A stretch of 64,000 nucleotides of DNA from Arthrobacter mobilis (GTDB lineage: Bacteria; Actinomycetota; Actinomycetes; Actinomycetales; Micrococcaceae), in NCBI RefSeq assembly GCF_012395835.1, contig NZ_JAAZSQ010000012.1, positions 15,766-79,765 on the forward strand. The letters are read 5' to 3'. How positions within the stretch are numbered: the stretch's first letter is position 1; the number at the start of each line of letters is the position of its first letter. The notes beneath the pieces are model-generated. The model was not told the DNA's origin, did no database searches, and was given only the letters and a program-made list of their open reading frames with translations. This document shows, one piece after another, positions 42,515 through 57,454 of this stretch. The translations under genes were made by a program, and so were the position numbers.

Positions 42515-43096
42515 TCAGGACTCGAGGAAGACCACGATATGGCGGCCGGCGCCTTCGCCTTCGGATTCGCTGACCAGCCCCAGATCCGCGACGGCGTCGT
42601 GGACGATCTTCCGTTCGTAGGCGCTCATCGGCTCCAGCGCCACCGGCTTGCCGGTTTCCCTGGCCCGGGCGGCGGCGTCCTCGGCGATCTGCTGCAGTTC
42701 CCGGCCGCGCTCCTGGCGGTAGCCGGTGATGTCCAGGACCAGCCGGGAGCGGTTGTCGGTGGAGGCCAGCACGGCCAGCCGGGTCAGCTCCTGCAGGGCT
42801 TCCAGGACCTCGCCGCCGGGGCCGACCAGGGCCTCGAGCGCCTCGTTCTCCTCATCCTCGGAGACGATGGAAATGTAAGTGCGCCCGTTGCGGACCTCGA
42901 TATCGATGTCGCCATCGATGTCGGCAATGTCCAGCAGTTCCTCCAGGTAGTCGGCGGCGATGTCGCCTTCTTCCTCGAGGCGGCTCACCGAACCGGCGGC
43001 AGCACCGGCCGTCTCGTCCTCGTCCGGCTGCGCCGTCTCCGGGCCCTCCGTGTCCGGCTTCTGCATGTTGACGTCGGATACGCTCTCAGTGCTCAT
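42515..43096 (-). CDS. khpB: KH-R3H RNA-binding protein (Jag/KhpB)
   Basis: 193 residues. An acidic N-terminal 50 residues, a KH-type domain (VRNGRTYISIVSEDEENE, LVGPGGEVLEALQELT) and a C-terminal R3H domain (LEPMSAYERKIVHDAVADL, then GAGRHIVVFLE). Usually bound to yidC; here its ATG overlaps the yidC stop (ATGA). It lacks the N-terminal Jag_N domain found in Firmicutes. Post-transcriptional RNA binding is the family role. Confidence 0.93.
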   Translation of the reverse strand: MSTESVSDVNMQKPDTEGPETAQPDEDETAGAAAGSVSRLEEEGDIAADYLEELLDIADIDGDIDIEVRNGRTYISIVSEDEENEALEALVGPGGEVLEALQELTRLAVLASTDNRSRLVLDITGYRQERGRELQQIAEDAAARARETGKPVALEPMSAYERKIVHDAVADLGLVSESEGEGAGRHIVVFLES

Positions 43097-44058
43097 TTTT
43101 TCTTCCTGTTCTTACGCTGGGGCTGCTGGCGCTGGCCCTTGGGCGCAGCGGGGGCGGGCAGGGCTTCTTCCTCCGTCTTGCGTTCGCCCAGGAGCGGAAC
43201 CATCGGCAGGCCCTTGCGGGCGCGGCGCTCGGCCAGCGCCTTGGCAGCCGGGGAGCCCGGGGTGGGCATCCGGCGGATCACGAAGAACTGCTGGGCCATG
43301 GTCCACAGGTTGGTGGTGGTCCAGTAGATCAGGACGCCGATTGGGAAGTTGATGCCGCCGATGCCGAAGACCAGCGGCAGGATGTAGAGCATCATCTGCT
43401 GCTGCTTCATGAACGGGCTGGCCATTGCCTCATCGGACATGTTCTTGGCCATGATCTGCTTCTGCGTGATGAACTGCGACGCCGTCATGGCCAGGATCAT
43501 GATGATGGAGAGGATCCAAACGGCGACCTGGTTGGCTCCGCCGCCGCCGTGCAGCAGCGAGGCCGACAGCGGAGCCCCGAAAATGGTCGAGACATCGAAC
43601 TGCCGCACGTCGGCGGCGGACAAGGCGCCGATGCCTTCGCCCCGGTCGCTGGCGGTTGCCGTGTTGTTCAGCACGTTGAACAGTGCGAAGAAGAACGGCA
43701 TCTGGATCAGGATCGGCAGGCAGGCCGAGAACGGGTTGGTCCCGTGCTTCTTGTACAGCGCCATCTGCTCCTGGGCCATGGCCTGGCGGGAGAGCTGGTC
43801 GGTCTTGCCCTTGTACTTCTGCTGCAGCTTCCGCAGATCCGGCTGCAGCGCCTGCATGCCGCGCTGGGCCTTGATCTGCTTGACGAAGACCGGGATGAGA
43901 GCTGCACGGATCACCAACACCAGCCCGATGATGGACAGCGTCCAGGTCCAGCCGTTGGCCGGATCCATTCCCAGCCAGGTGAACGCCTGGTGGAACGCCC
44001 ACATGATCCAGGACACCACCCAGGTGAAGGGCATCAATATTGTGTTGAAGAAGTCCAT
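43093..44058 (-). CDS. yidC: membrane protein insertase YidC
   Basis: 321 residues. Five hydrophobic segments starting at LMPFTWVVSWIMWAF, with the conserved cytoplasmic Arg in GLVLVIRAALIPVFVKQ, the family KLQQKYKGKTDQLSRQ loop and the later YWTTTNLWTMAQQFFV segment. A basic tail (QRKNRKKK) probably contacts the ribosome. Long enough to be the full insertase of actinobacterial type without the large periplasmic domain. Confidence 0.95.
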   Translation of the reverse strand: MDFFNTILMPFTWVVSWIMWAFHQAFTWLGMDPANGWTWTLSIIGLVLVIRAALIPVFVKQIKAQRGMQALQPDLRKLQQKYKGKTDQLSRQAMAQEQMALYKKHGTNPFSACLPILIQMPFFFALFNVLNNTATASDRGEGIGALSAADVRQFDVSTIFGAPLSASLLHGGGGANQVAVWILSIIMILAMTASQFITQKQIMAKNMSDEAMASPFMKQQQMMLYILPLVFGIGGINFPIGVLIYWTTTNLWTMAQQFFVIRRMPTPGSPAAKALAERRARKGLPMVPLLGERKTEEEALPAPAAPKGQRQQPQRKNRKKK

Positions 44059-44075
44059 GATCTCTCTTTAGCTCC

Positions 44076-44465
44076 TCAGGCCGCGGCGCGGCCTTCTTCG
44101 TCGGCCGGAATCACCGGGTGGTTCAGTACCAAAATCCGTGGGGTCCTGTCAGGATTCTCCCGCAGCATCCGCTCGTACTTCTCCGAGGCGGGCACATGGT
44201 CGACGCCGCCGTCGTTCCATGGATGGCAGCGCGCCAGCCGGCGCAGGGCCAGATAGGTTCCCTTCACCGCGCCGTGCACCGTGACTGCTTCCAGCGCATA
44301 GGCCGAGCAGGAGGGGAAGAAACGGCACACCGGGCCGTACAGCGGGGACGCGAGCCGCCGGTATCCCTTCAGCAGCAGGATCAGCGTCTGCTGGGGAAGC
44401 GTCCAGACCCAGCGCAGGCCCGCGGGAAGCTCAGGGCCCGGGGAAGACAGGGCAGGTACGCTCAC
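44076..44465 (-). CDS. yidD: membrane-insertion efficiency factor YidD
   Basis: 129 residues from a GTG at 44465 that overlaps the rnpA stop (GTGA). The signature is complete: [52 protein letters not shown]. The N-terminal amphipathic helix and extra C-terminal 40 residues are usual for actinobacteria. The much longer frame starting at 44615 lies inside rnpA and is rejected. Confidence 0.93.
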   Translation of the reverse strand: MSVPALSSPGPELPAGLRWVWTLPQQTLILLLKGYRRLASPLYGPVCRFFPSCSAYALEAVTVHGAVKGTYLALRRLARCHPWNDGGVDHVPASEKYERMLRENPDRTPRILVLNHPVIPADEEGRAAA

Positions 44466-44854
44466 TCGTCGGATCCCTTCTCTGTGCCGGCCGTGCCGGC
44501 GGGCCCGCCCTGCCGGAGCCGGGCCACAGCAACCGAAAATGCCTTGCGGTAGTCCCTGCCCAGCCCGGCGAAGTCCGCTTCCGCGGCCGCGGGCAGGGCG
44601 CGCACCACCACGCACAGCCCCTCCGGATGGTCCTTCAGGCTCAGCGCGGCGAATTCCCGCAGTCTGCGCTTAACGAGGTTCCGGGTCACAGCGTTCCCGA
44701 CGGCCTTGGACACAATGAAGCCGAAAGCTGTCGGCCGCTGCTCCGGAGCGGGGGCCGCATATAACACCAAGTTCCGGCGCCCAGAACGGGCGCCGGAACG
44801 TACGGTGGTTGAAAAGTCTGCCGAACTGCGCATTCGGTTCCGGCCGGAGAGCAT
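44462..44854 (-). CDS. rnpA: ribonuclease P protein component
   Basis: 130 residues. N-terminal [14 protein letters not shown], aromatic core and the RNR motif [15 protein letters not shown] near residues 50-65. Binds the RNase P RNA for tRNA 5' processing. Located between rpmH and yidD, overlapping yidD. Confidence 0.95.
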   Translation of the reverse strand: MLSGRNRMRSSADFSTTVRSGARSGRRNLVLYAAPAPEQRPTAFGFIVSKAVGNAVTRNLVKRRLREFAALSLKDHPEGLCVVVRALPAAAEADFAGLGRDYRKAFSVAVARLRQGGPAGTAGTEKGSDE

Positions 44855-44933
44855 GCTAAAGGCAGGTTTCCGCGCAGCTGCGGGATCGCCGGGAACGCAT
44901 GGCTACAGCCGGCCCGGGCAGACTGCAGCCGGG

Positions 44934-45071
44934 CTAGGCCGACAGTTCGGTGCGGCCCTTGCTGCGGCGTGCGGCCAGGATCGCACGGCCGGCGCGGGTG
45001 CGCATGCGAAGGCGGAAGCCGTGCTTCTTGGCACGACGGCGGTTATTCGGCTGAAAAGTCCGCTTGCTCAC
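44934..45071 (-). CDS. rpmH: 50S ribosomal protein L34
   Basis: 45 residues from a GTG at 45071, preceded by GGAG. The entire family sequence is visible, in pieces: [44 protein letters not shown]. First gene of the minus-strand cluster, separated by 453 bp from dnaA on the other strand. Confidence 0.97.
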   Translation of the reverse strand: MSKRTFQPNNRRRAKKHGFRLRMRTRAGRAILAARRSKGRTELSA

Positions 45072-45524
45072 GGTGGTAACTCCAAGACGATCGAAAGATG
45101 CGCCTTAACCCGGTGCTACAAGCACAGGCGGACGCTCTATGAGGTGCCTACCCTGCGCCTTCCCTCACACGCTTCTCCGGGGAAATCCCGAAGGCATGCA
45201 GGAACGCGCACAGTGGACACAAAGGACTACATAACGGTAGGGGGAACGGTCCGGGTGCGTCAAACCGGCACCAGGGATAACTCCGTCCACAGCCGGGATT
45301 CTCCTGTGGACAACCCTCCTGCAGGGTACCACCGCCGGGGGCGCCCGCCCGCCCGGGAGGGCCCGCTGCCCGGCTGTATTCTGCGGGAATCATCCTCTAC
45401 TCTTGGCAAGGGCCCTTTATCCACCGACTGTGCATAACTCTGTGGATGAAGAATCATAATCGGGCCCGCAACATTCCCGGTCCTTGGCTCGGTGAGGGTT
45501 GCATGAGCTATTGAAGGGTTATTG
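45072..45524. other. rpmH-dnaA intergenic region with DnaA boxes
   Basis: This 453-bp gap must hold the divergent rpmH and dnaA promoters. DnaA-box-like nonamers are TGTGGACAA (45305-45313, the common actinobacterial form), TTATCCACC (45417-45425), TGTGCATAA (45429-45437) and TGTGGATGA (45441-45449). The cluster lies 75-220 bp before dnaA, consistent with autoregulation and possibly with an upstream part of the origin. Confidence 0.7.
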
Positions 45525-46940
45525 GTGGATACGGACCAGATAAACGACGTCGGAAGTTCCTGGCGCAAGGTGGTCCGCACCCTCGAACGCGATGACCGGG
45601 TCACCCCGCGGCAGCGCGGTTTCCTCGTCCTGGCCCAGGCCAAGGGGCTGATCGGGACCACCCTGCTGGTGGCGGTGCCCAACGAACTCACCCGCGAGGT
45701 CTTCCAGTCGCAGCAGCTTAAGGACCCGCTCCAGGATGCGCTGCGCGGTGTCTTCCAGGACGACATCCTCTGCGCCTTCAGTGTGGACGCGGACCTGGTG
45801 CCGCACGTGGAGCCGGAGGCCGCGCCCGAACCTGCCCCGGTTCTGCCAGAGAGGCATGCCGACGTCCGGCCCCAGCCGGCCCCGCCGAGCACCTCGCACG
45901 AGTTCGGCCGGCTGAATCCGAAGTACGTCTTCGACACCTTCGTGATCGGTTCCTCCAACCGCTTCGCGCACGCGGCCGCCGTCGCCGTGGCGGAGGCACC
46001 GGCCAAGGCCTACAACCCGCTGTTCATCTACGGCGATTCCGGACTGGGCAAGACGCACCTGCTGCACGCCATCGGCCACTATGCCCGCCACCTCTACAAC
46101 GGGATCCGGGTCCGCTACGTGAATTCCGAGGAATTCACCAACGACTTCATCAACTCCATCCGCGACGACGAGGGCGCCAGCTTCAAGCAGCTCTACCGCA
46201 ACGTGGACATCCTGCTGATCGACGACATCCAGTTCCTGGCCAACAAGGATGCGACGCAGGAGGAGTTCTTCCATACCTTCAACGCGCTGCACAACCACAA
46301 CAAGCAGGTGGTCATCACCTCGGACCTGCCGCCCAAGCAGCTCTCCGGTTTCGAGGAGCGGATGCGGTCGCGCTTCGAATGGGGCCTGCTCACCGACATC
46401 CAGCCGCCGGAACTGGAAACCCGTATCGCCATCCTGCGGAAGAAGGCGCTGAGCGAGGGCCTCTCGGTGCCGGACGAGGTCATGGAGTACATCGCGTCCA
46501 AAATCTCCACCAACATCCGCGAGCTCGAGGGCGCGCTCATCCGTGTCACCGCCTTCGCCAGCCTGAACCGCCAGGGAGTGGACATGGGCCTGGCCGAGAC
46601 GGTGCTCAAGGACCTGATCACCGACGAAGGCGCGGAGGAAATCACGGCGGCGACCATCCTGGGCCAGACCGCCGCCTACTTCAAGCTGAGCCTGGACGAG
46701 CTCAAGAGCAAGTCCCGCACCCGCACCCTGGTGACTGCCCGCCAGATCGCCATGTACCTGTGCCGGGAGCTGACGGACATGTCGCTGCCCAAGATCGGCC
46801 AGGAGCTCGGCGGCCGGGACCACACCACCGTCATCCATGCGGACCGCAAGATCCGCGAGCTGATGGCCGAGCGGCGTGCCATCTACAACCAGGTCACCGA
46901 ACTGACCAACCGCATCAAGCAGCAGCAGCGCGAACACTAG
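45525..46940 (+). CDS. dnaA: chromosomal replication initiator DnaA
   Basis: 471 residues from GTG 45525; a TTG three bases earlier is the alternative. Domain I about 1-90, a short linker (to about 125), AAA+ domain with Walker [10 protein letters not shown] near 170 and Walker [10 protein letters not shown], sensor and arginine-finger region, and domain IV with the DnaA signature [15 protein letters not shown] near 430. The linker is much shorter than in Streptomyces and closer to Micrococcaceae. GAAGGG provides the ribosome site. Confidence 0.97.
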   Translation: MDTDQINDVGSSWRKVVRTLERDDRVTPRQRGFLVLAQAKGLIGTTLLVAVPNELTREVFQSQQLKDPLQDALRGVFQDDILCAFSVDADLVPHVEPEAAPEPAPVLPERHADVRPQPAPPSTSHEFGRLNPKYVFDTFVIGSSNRFAHAAAVAVAEAPAKAYNPLFIYGDSGLGKTHLLHAIGHYARHLYNGIRVRYVNSEEFTNDFINSIRDDEGASFKQLYRNVDILLIDDIQFLANKDATQEEFFHTFNALHNHNKQVVITSDLPPKQLSGFEERMRSRFEWGLLTDIQPPELETRIAILRKKALSEGLSVPDEVMEYIASKISTNIRELEGALIRVTAFASLNRQGVDMGLAETVLKDLITDEGAEEITAATILGQTAAYFKLSLDELKSKSRTRTLVTARQIAMYLCRELTDMSLPKIGQELGGRDHTTVIHADRKIRELMAERRAIYNQVTELTNRIKQQQREH

Positions 46941-47591
46941 GCACCTCCGGGTCCGCGCCTTCCCTGCTTCCGCCGCAACTTCCCGACGGCGCGCTTCCGC
47001 GCACCCTGGCGCCGGGACCCCTCCTCATCCGTCCCGGTCAACGGCCCGTCCCCGGCCCCATCGCGGCCCGCCCGCCCCGCAAGGGGCGGGAAAATTAACA
47101 GGTGTGGATAACTCTGTGGATTCTTAAGTGGAGAACCGCACCCCTCCGGAGGAAAAACCGGGGGTCCCCTGTGGATCCGCGAACCTATGCGGAAATTCGT
47201 CCACACGGCCTCCCGGCTGCAGCCGCTTAACACCCACAGCTTGTGAACAGCCCCGGATCGCGCCCCACCGCCGAGAAGGGCGGTTTTCCACAGCTTCCAC
47301 AAGCGTTATTAACACTACGAATCCCTGGTTTTGGAATCCATCCAAATAACATGAGGCCCTGGGCGATCCCCTGCACCTGGCCCGTCCAAGCCAAGACCTT
47401 GTCCCGGACCTGCCGGCCCGCCGGCTCCGCCGCCTGGTCCGGTGTCCGAATTTCCCCGCGGGAGCTAAGCTTTCAAGGAGAATCGTTGTCACTTGCTCTC
47501 AACAGCTGCACCGGACGTACCGTCCGTGCAGGCAGTTGACGTTCCAGGTGGCCTCCCTTGGCATGTTCGTTGTGAAAGGCGGCACCCTTCA
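46941..47591. other. oriC: probable chromosomal origin oriC (dnaA-dnaN gap)
   Basis: 651 bp with no gene. Boxes include TGTGGATAA (47103-47111, perfect), TGTGGATTC (47115-47123), TGTGGATCC (47170-47178), TTTTCCACA (47284-47292) and CTTCCACAA (47294-47302). A TGTGGACGA is at about 47200 on the reverse strand. Relatively AT-rich stretches near 47090-47130 and 47300-47355 are candidate unwinding regions. Placement between dnaA and dnaN is the standard actinobacterial origin. The stretch 46941-47090 is GC-rich without boxes. Confidence 0.8.
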
Positions 47592-48716
47592 GTGAAGTTC
47601 AGAGTTGACCGGGATGTACTGGCCGAAGCCGTGACCTGGACAGCCCGGTCCCTGTCGCCTCGCCCCCCGGTTCCTGTGCTCTCCGGCCTGCTGATCAAGG
47701 CCGAGGGCGGAATGGTCAGCATCGCCAGCTTCGATTACGAAATTTCGGCGCGCCTGCAGATCCCCGCGGACGTCTCCGAGGAAGGCACGATTCTGGTCTC
47801 CGGCCGCCTCCTGGCAGACATTTGCCGCAGCCTGCCCTCGGCGCCGGTCGAAGTAGGCACCGACGGCACCAAGGTCACCCTGACCTGCCGCAGCAGCCGC
47901 TTCCACCTGGCCACCATGCCGGTAGCCGACTACCCGGAACTGCCCCCGCTGCCGGAAATCAGCGGCGTCGTGGACGGGGACGCCTTTGCCCAGGCCATCA
48001 GCCAGGTCATCATTGCCGCCAGCCGGGACGATACGCTGCCGATCCTGACCGGTGTCCGGATGGAAATCGAGGATGGCATGATCACCCTGCTGTCCACCGA
48101 CAGGTACCGGCTGGCCCTGCGCGAACTGCCCTGGCGGCCGGTCAACCCGGGCATCTCGACCAGCGCCCTGGTCAAGGCCAAGACCCTGAACGAAGTCGCC
48201 AAAACCCTGGGCGGTTCCGGCGAGCTCAGCCTGGCCCTGTCCGAGAACAGCGAACTGATCGGCTTCGAAAGCGGCGGCCGGCGGACCACCTCGCTGCTGG
48301 TCGACGGCGATTACCCCAAGATCCGCTCGCTGTTCCCCGAAAACACGCCGATCCACGCCACCGTGGAAACCTCGGTACTCGTAGAAGCGGTCCGCCGTGT
48401 CTCCCTGGTCGCCGAACGCAACACCCCGGTCCGGCTCGCCTTCACCGATGGCCAGCTCACCCTGGACGCCGGCACCGGCGAGGACGCCCAGGCTTCCGAA
48501 GCCCTGGAAGCGGCCCTGGTCGGCGATGAAATCACCGTTGCCTTCAACCCGCACTACCTCTCCGAGGGCCTGAGCGCGTTCGATACCAAGTACGTGCGCT
48601 TTTCCTTCACCACCCCGCCGAAGCCCGCGGTGCTCACCGGCCAGGACGACCTCGCCGGCGAGGACCGCTCCGACTACCGGTACCTGCTGATGCCGGTGCG
48701 CCTGCCCAACCAGTAG
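47592..48716 (+). CDS. dnaN: DNA polymerase III beta sliding clamp
   Basis: 374 residues from GTG 47592 (KFRVDRDVLAEAVTWTARSL). Three repeated clamp domains with typical segments SFDYEISARLQIPADV and SRDDTLPILTGVRMEI, and the C-terminal YLLMPVRLPN that binds clamp partners. The upstream ORF extension to 47493 is not similar to DnaN. Length is standard. Confidence 0.97.
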   Translation: MKFRVDRDVLAEAVTWTARSLSPRPPVPVLSGLLIKAEGGMVSIASFDYEISARLQIPADVSEEGTILVSGRLLADICRSLPSAPVEVGTDGTKVTLTCRSSRFHLATMPVADYPELPPLPEISGVVDGDAFAQAISQVIIAASRDDTLPILTGVRMEIEDGMITLLSTDRYRLALRELPWRPVNPGISTSALVKAKTLNEVAKTLGGSGELSLALSENSELIGFESGGRRTTSLLVDGDYPKIRSLFPENTPIHATVETSVLVEAVRRVSLVAERNTPVRLAFTDGQLTLDAGTGEDAQASEALEAALVGDEITVAFNPHYLSEGLSAFDTKYVRFSFTTPPKPAVLTGQDDLAGEDRSDYRYLLMPVRLPNQ

Positions 48717-48768
48717 GAATCCTGCCTCTGCCAGCAGCCACCAGCACCAGCGGAAGGGAGTGGTCCCG

Positions 48769-49683
48769 ATGCACATTGGCCTGATTGGACTCGGGAAAAT
48801 GGGCTTCAATATGCGCCAGCGCCTCCGCGACGCCGGCATCGAAGTCACCGGATTCGACCGGAACCCCGAAGTCAGCGATGCGGCCTCGCTGGACGCGCTG
48901 GTCGCCGCGCTGCCGGTGCCGCGCACCGTCTGGGTGATGGTTCCAGCCGGGACGGCCACCGACTCGGTGATCACCGACCTGGCCGGCAAGCTCGAGGCCG
49001 GCGACCTGGTGATCGACGGCGGAAATTCGAGATTCACCGAGGACCAGCGGCATCAAGCGCTGCTCGCCGGCCGCGGCATCGGCTTTATCGACGTCGGCGT
49101 GTCCGGCGGCGTCTGGGGCCTGGCCAACGGCTACGGCCTGATGGCCGGCGGAGAGCCCGAACAGATCGAGGCGGCACTGCCGGTCTTCGACGCACTGCGG
49201 CCGGAAGGACCGCGGGAGGAAAGCTTTGTTCATGTGGGCGACGTCGGCGCCGGACACTACGCCAAGATGGTGCACAACGGCATCGAGTACGGGCTGATGC
49301 AGGCCTATGCCGAAGGCTACGAACTGCTCGAGGCCAAGGACATCGTCAGGGACGTGCCCGGGACGTTCCGGGCATGGCAGAAGGGCACCGTGGTCAGGTC
49401 CTGGCTGCTGGACCTGATGGTCAAGGCGCTGCAGGAAGATCCCGGCCTGGCCCACGTGGCCGGCTATGTCGAGGATTCCGGCGAGGGCCGGTGGACCGTG
49501 GAGGAAGCGGTGGCCAATGCCGTGCCCGCCCCGGCGATCACGGCCGCACTGTTTGCCCGCTTTGATTCCCGGCAGGATGATTCGCCGGCGATGAAGATGG
49601 TGGCCGCGCTGCGCCACCAGTTCGGCGGCCATGCCGTGCGCCGGCCCGGCGAGGGCCCGCAGGCCCAGGGGAGTCCGGCGTAG
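48769..49683 (+). CDS. gnd: 6-phosphogluconate dehydrogenase, decarboxylating (short NAD-type)
   Basis: 304 residues from ATG 48769 with GGAAGGGAG upstream. N-terminal Rossmann motif GLIGLGKMGFNM, substrate-binding DGGNSRF, GVSGGVWGLANGYGLMAGG and catalytic Lys in GHYAKMVHNGIEYG. The short 300-residue form is that of the NAD-dependent Gnd found between dnaN and recF in actinobacteria. It links pentose phosphate flux to this conserved cluster; the reason for the location is not known. Confidence 0.95.
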   Translation: MHIGLIGLGKMGFNMRQRLRDAGIEVTGFDRNPEVSDAASLDALVAALPVPRTVWVMVPAGTATDSVITDLAGKLEAGDLVIDGGNSRFTEDQRHQALLAGRGIGFIDVGVSGGVWGLANGYGLMAGGEPEQIEAALPVFDALRPEGPREESFVHVGDVGAGHYAKMVHNGIEYGLMQAYAEGYELLEAKDIVRDVPGTFRAWQKGTVVRSWLLDLMVKALQEDPGLAHVAGYVEDSGEGRWTVEEAVANAVPAPAITAALFARFDSRQDDSPAMKMVAALRHQFGGHAVRRPGEGPQAQGSPA

Positions 49684-49686
49684 CAG

Positions 49687-50889
49687 GTGTTTATCGAGTA
49701 TTTGTCGCTGACGGATTTCCGCACCTACCCGCAGCTGGATCTCGCGCTCGGGCCCGGCGTCACCGTGTTCGTCGGGGCCAACGGCATCGGCAAAACCAAC
49801 ATTGTCGAGGCGATCGGCTATCTGGCCTCGCTTTCCTCACACCGGGTCAGCTCCGACGCGCCCTTGGTCCGCTTCGGCACCGGACAGGCGCTGGTGCGGG
49901 CCCGGGTGGTCAGGGGGCAGCAGGCCACATCGCTGGAACTGGAACTGAACCCGGGCAAGGCCAACCGCGCCCGGATCAACCGGGCCAACCCGGTCCGGGC
50001 CCGCGACATTCTGGGCATCCTGCGCACGGTGCTCTTTGCTCCCGAGGACCTGGCCCTGGTCAAGGGGGATCCGTCCAGCCGCCGCCGGTTCTTGGACGAG
50101 CTGCTGACCAGCCTGGTCCCCCACCATGCCGCGACCCGCAGCGACTACGAGCGGGTGCTCAAGCAGCGCAATGCCCTGCTCAAGTCCGCCCGCGGCCGGT
50201 TCAGTTCCTCGCACGAGGCCACGCTGGAGGTCTGGGACCACCATCTGGCCCAGGCCGGTGCGGCCCTGGTCAAGGCCCGGCTGGAACTGGTCCAGCTGCT
50301 GCAGCCGCGGCTTGGCCAGGCTTATGCGGCATTGACGGACGGGTCCAAGCAGGCCCGCGCCGTATACCGGTCCACGCTCGAGAGCCCGCTGGCCGACGAC
50401 GGCGAGCCGGAAACCGGCGGACTTCCCGAGGCCGCGGAGATGCCCGGGGAACTTGCCGGCCTGGACCTGGACCAGCTGCGCCAGCGGTACCTGGAAGCAC
50501 TGCGCCGGCAGCGCCGCCGGGAGGTCGAACGCGGGATTTCGCTGGTGGGTCCGCACCGGGACGAGCTGGAACTGTGGCTGGGACCGGTCCCGGCCAAGGG
50601 CTATGCCTCCCACGGGGAAACCTGGTCGCTGGCCCTGGCCCTGCGCCTGGCTTCGTACTATGTGCTGTGCGAGGACGAGCAGGTCCCCGGAGCCACCCCG
50701 GTGCTGATCCTGGATGATGTTTTCGCCGAGCTGGACACCCAGCGCCGCGAAAAGCTCGCCGGCATTGTGGCCGGGGCCGAACAGGTGCTGGTCACCGCAG
50801 CGGTGGCCGAGGATATTCCCGCCGCGCTGCGCGGCGGGCAGATCACCGTGGTTCCGGGAGGTATCTTCGATGGCAGACAAACAGCCTGA
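49687..50889 (+). CDS. recF: DNA repair/replication protein RecF
   Basis: 400 residues from GTG 49687, three bases after the gnd stop. N-terminal FIEYLSLTDFRTYPQ, Walker A GANGIGKTN near residue 34, signature region GPHRDELELW, and Walker B VLILDDVFAELD. SMC-like ABC ATPase binding gapped DNA and loading RecA. Confidence 0.95.
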   Translation: MFIEYLSLTDFRTYPQLDLALGPGVTVFVGANGIGKTNIVEAIGYLASLSSHRVSSDAPLVRFGTGQALVRARVVRGQQATSLELELNPGKANRARINRANPVRARDILGILRTVLFAPEDLALVKGDPSSRRRFLDELLTSLVPHHAATRSDYERVLKQRNALLKSARGRFSSSHEATLEVWDHHLAQAGAALVKARLELVQLLQPRLGQAYAALTDGSKQARAVYRSTLESPLADDGEPETGGLPEAAEMPGELAGLDLDQLRQRYLEALRRQRRREVERGISLVGPHRDELELWLGPVPAKGYASHGETWSLALALRLASYYVLCEDEQVPGATPVLILDDVFAELDTQRREKLAGIVAGAEQVLVTAAVAEDIPAALRGGQITVVPGGIFDGRQTA

Positions 50890-51448
50890 CCAGTCCGCGG
50901 TACCGGGCCAGGACAGGCCGGCGGAGTCTGCGGAAACCCAGGACATCGACGCCGCCCAGGCAATGCTCAACCGGATGCGGGAAGCAGCCGCGGCCCGCGG
51001 GGAGGTGCGCCTGCGGCCGGGCAGCCGGCGCCGGACTCCGGCGGAGGGCCGGGGAGCAGGCCGGACCCAGGGGGCGTCCGGGCAGGAGTCAGCCCGGGAT
51101 CCGCAGGGGCTCGGGTCGGTCTTCAACCGGCTGGTCCGGGACCGCGGCTGGAACTCGCCGGTCGCCGTCGGCTCGGTAATTTCGCGCTGGGACGAGCTGG
51201 TAGGCCCGGACATTGCCGCCCACTGCCGGCCGGAGAGCTTCCAGGACACCACCGTCCAGGTCCGCTGCGATTCCACCGCCTGGGCCACACAGCTGCGGCT
51301 GCTCAGTTCGGCACTGCTGGCCCGCTTCGACGAGGCCCTGGGGCCCGGCGTGGTCACGAAGATCCAGGTGCTGGCACCGGCGGCGCCGAACTGGCGCAAG
51401 GGTCCGCGCACCGCCGGCGGCCGCGGGCCGCGGGACACCTACGGCTAA
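50870..51448 (+). CDS. DUF721 (DciA-like) protein
   Basis: 192 residues from ATG 50870, overlapping recF by 20 bp. A disordered N-terminal third is followed by the DUF721 fold: VGSVISRWDELVGPDIAAHC, then TVQVRCDSTAWATQLRLL. It shares the DUF721 domain with the helicase operator DciA, so it may load or help the replicative helicase at the nearby origin; the connection is inference by family. Confidence 0.88.
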   Translation: MADKQPDQSAVPGQDRPAESAETQDIDAAQAMLNRMREAAAARGEVRLRPGSRRRTPAEGRGAGRTQGASGQESARDPQGLGSVFNRLVRDRGWNSPVAVGSVISRWDELVGPDIAAHCRPESFQDTTVQVRCDSTAWATQLRLLSSALLARFDEALGPGVVTKIQVLAPAAPNWRKGPRTAGGRGPRDTYG

Positions 51449-51450
51449 GC

Positions 51451-51609
51451 GTTCAGCGCCTCCCCCACCCCTCGCCCGCTCGGGCGGGGCCCCGGGCGCT
51501 TCCGTTCAGCCCCTCCCCCACCCCTCGCACGCCCGGGCGGGGCCCCGGGCGCTTCCGTTCAGCGCCTCCCCCACCCCTCGCACGCTCGGGCGGGGCCCCG
51601 GGCGCTTCT
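51451..51609 (+). repeat. three tandem copies of a 53-bp GC palindromic repeat
   Basis: Units at 51451-51503, 51504-51556 and 51557-51609, differing at a few positions. Each has a GTTCAGCGCCTCCCCC-like start, an ACCCCTCGC arm and the palindromic GGGCGGGGCCCCGGGCGC core. The first unit contains a 41-bp block identical to 6731-6771. Between the array and gyrB (51610-51845) there is no other gene. Confidence 0.9.
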
Positions 51610-51647
51610 CTTAGGGCGGGAGTGGTGACTGCGCAGAGGGCGCGTAG

Positions 51648-53912
<2,265 letters not shown>

Positions 53913-54010
53913 CGCCGCCGCGGGGCGTCCCCGGCACCCTGCCGGACATCCCGCTCCCCTGCCTGGTCCGTGCGGCCCGCAAAGATTTTCGATAGAAGGA
54001 ACCTAAAACG

Positions 54011-56682
<2,672 letters not shown>

Positions 56683-56686
<4 letters not shown>

Positions 56687-57279
56687 GCACACCCAACACG
56701 CCGCGATCGGGCACACGCCCGCAGCCGGCCGCGGCACCGCGCGCCGGGGTGCCCCGCACGGCAGCGGCCCCGGCCAAACCGGCCCAGCGCCCGACGGCCG
56801 GCAGCACATCCGGCGCCCGCACCGGCAACGGCCAGCGCCCGCCGGCGGCCCAGCGTCCGGCGGCCTCCCGCCCCAGCGGGAACGCCGGACTGGTCAGGCC
56901 CGCGCCGAAGGCCAAGGCCCGCCGCGCACGGCTGCTGGTCAGCAAGGTGGACCCCTGGTCCGTGCTGAAGATGGCCTTCCTGCTCTCCGTGGCCCTGGGG
57001 ATCGTCACCGTGGTGGCCTCGATCGTGCTGTGGACCACGCTGGACATCACCGGCATCTTCAACCGGGTCAATGACCTGCTCTCCGAGATTGCCGGTTCCG
57101 AGGGCGCCGGCTTCGACCTGCGCAGCTACATGTCCCTGGGCCAGGTGGCTTCCTTCGCCACCATCATCTCCGTGGTCAACGTGGTGCTGCTGACGGCGCT
57201 GTCCATGCTCTCCGCCGTGCTGTACAACATCTCGGCCACCCTGGTCGGCGGCATCGGCGTGACCCTGACCGACGACTAA
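56683..57279 (+). CDS. DUF3566 transmembrane protein
   Basis: 198 residues from a GTG overlapping the gyrA stop (GTGA). The first 80 residues are Pro/Ala/Arg-rich and disordered. Then the DUF3566 core: [20 protein letters not shown], a membrane helix, [20 protein letters not shown], and a second helix ([16 protein letters not shown]). Always near gyrA in actinobacteria; function unknown. Followed by a strong terminator. Confidence 0.92.
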
Positions 57280-57308
57280 AAGCGCCCCGGCCGGCGCCGA
57301 GGGTTGAT

Positions 57309-57346
57309 GGAAGGCCCCTCCTTCCGGGTGGAAGGAGGGGCCTTCC
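57309..57346 (+). terminator. terminator of gyrBA-DUF3566
   Basis: GGAAGGCCCCTCCTTCC (57309-57325) pairs perfectly with GGAAGGAGGGGCCTTCC (57330-57346), a 17-bp stem with a GGGT loop. No T-run. Confidence 0.85.
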
Positions 57347-57454
57347 GCATCCGCTGCGGACCTGGCGCCGGCCCTTCCGGCAGGCCCGGGAGGCCCGATT
57401 TTGAAATGGGCGCCCGGGTGCTGTAGAGTCTTATCTCGGCCCGAACAGGGCAGA

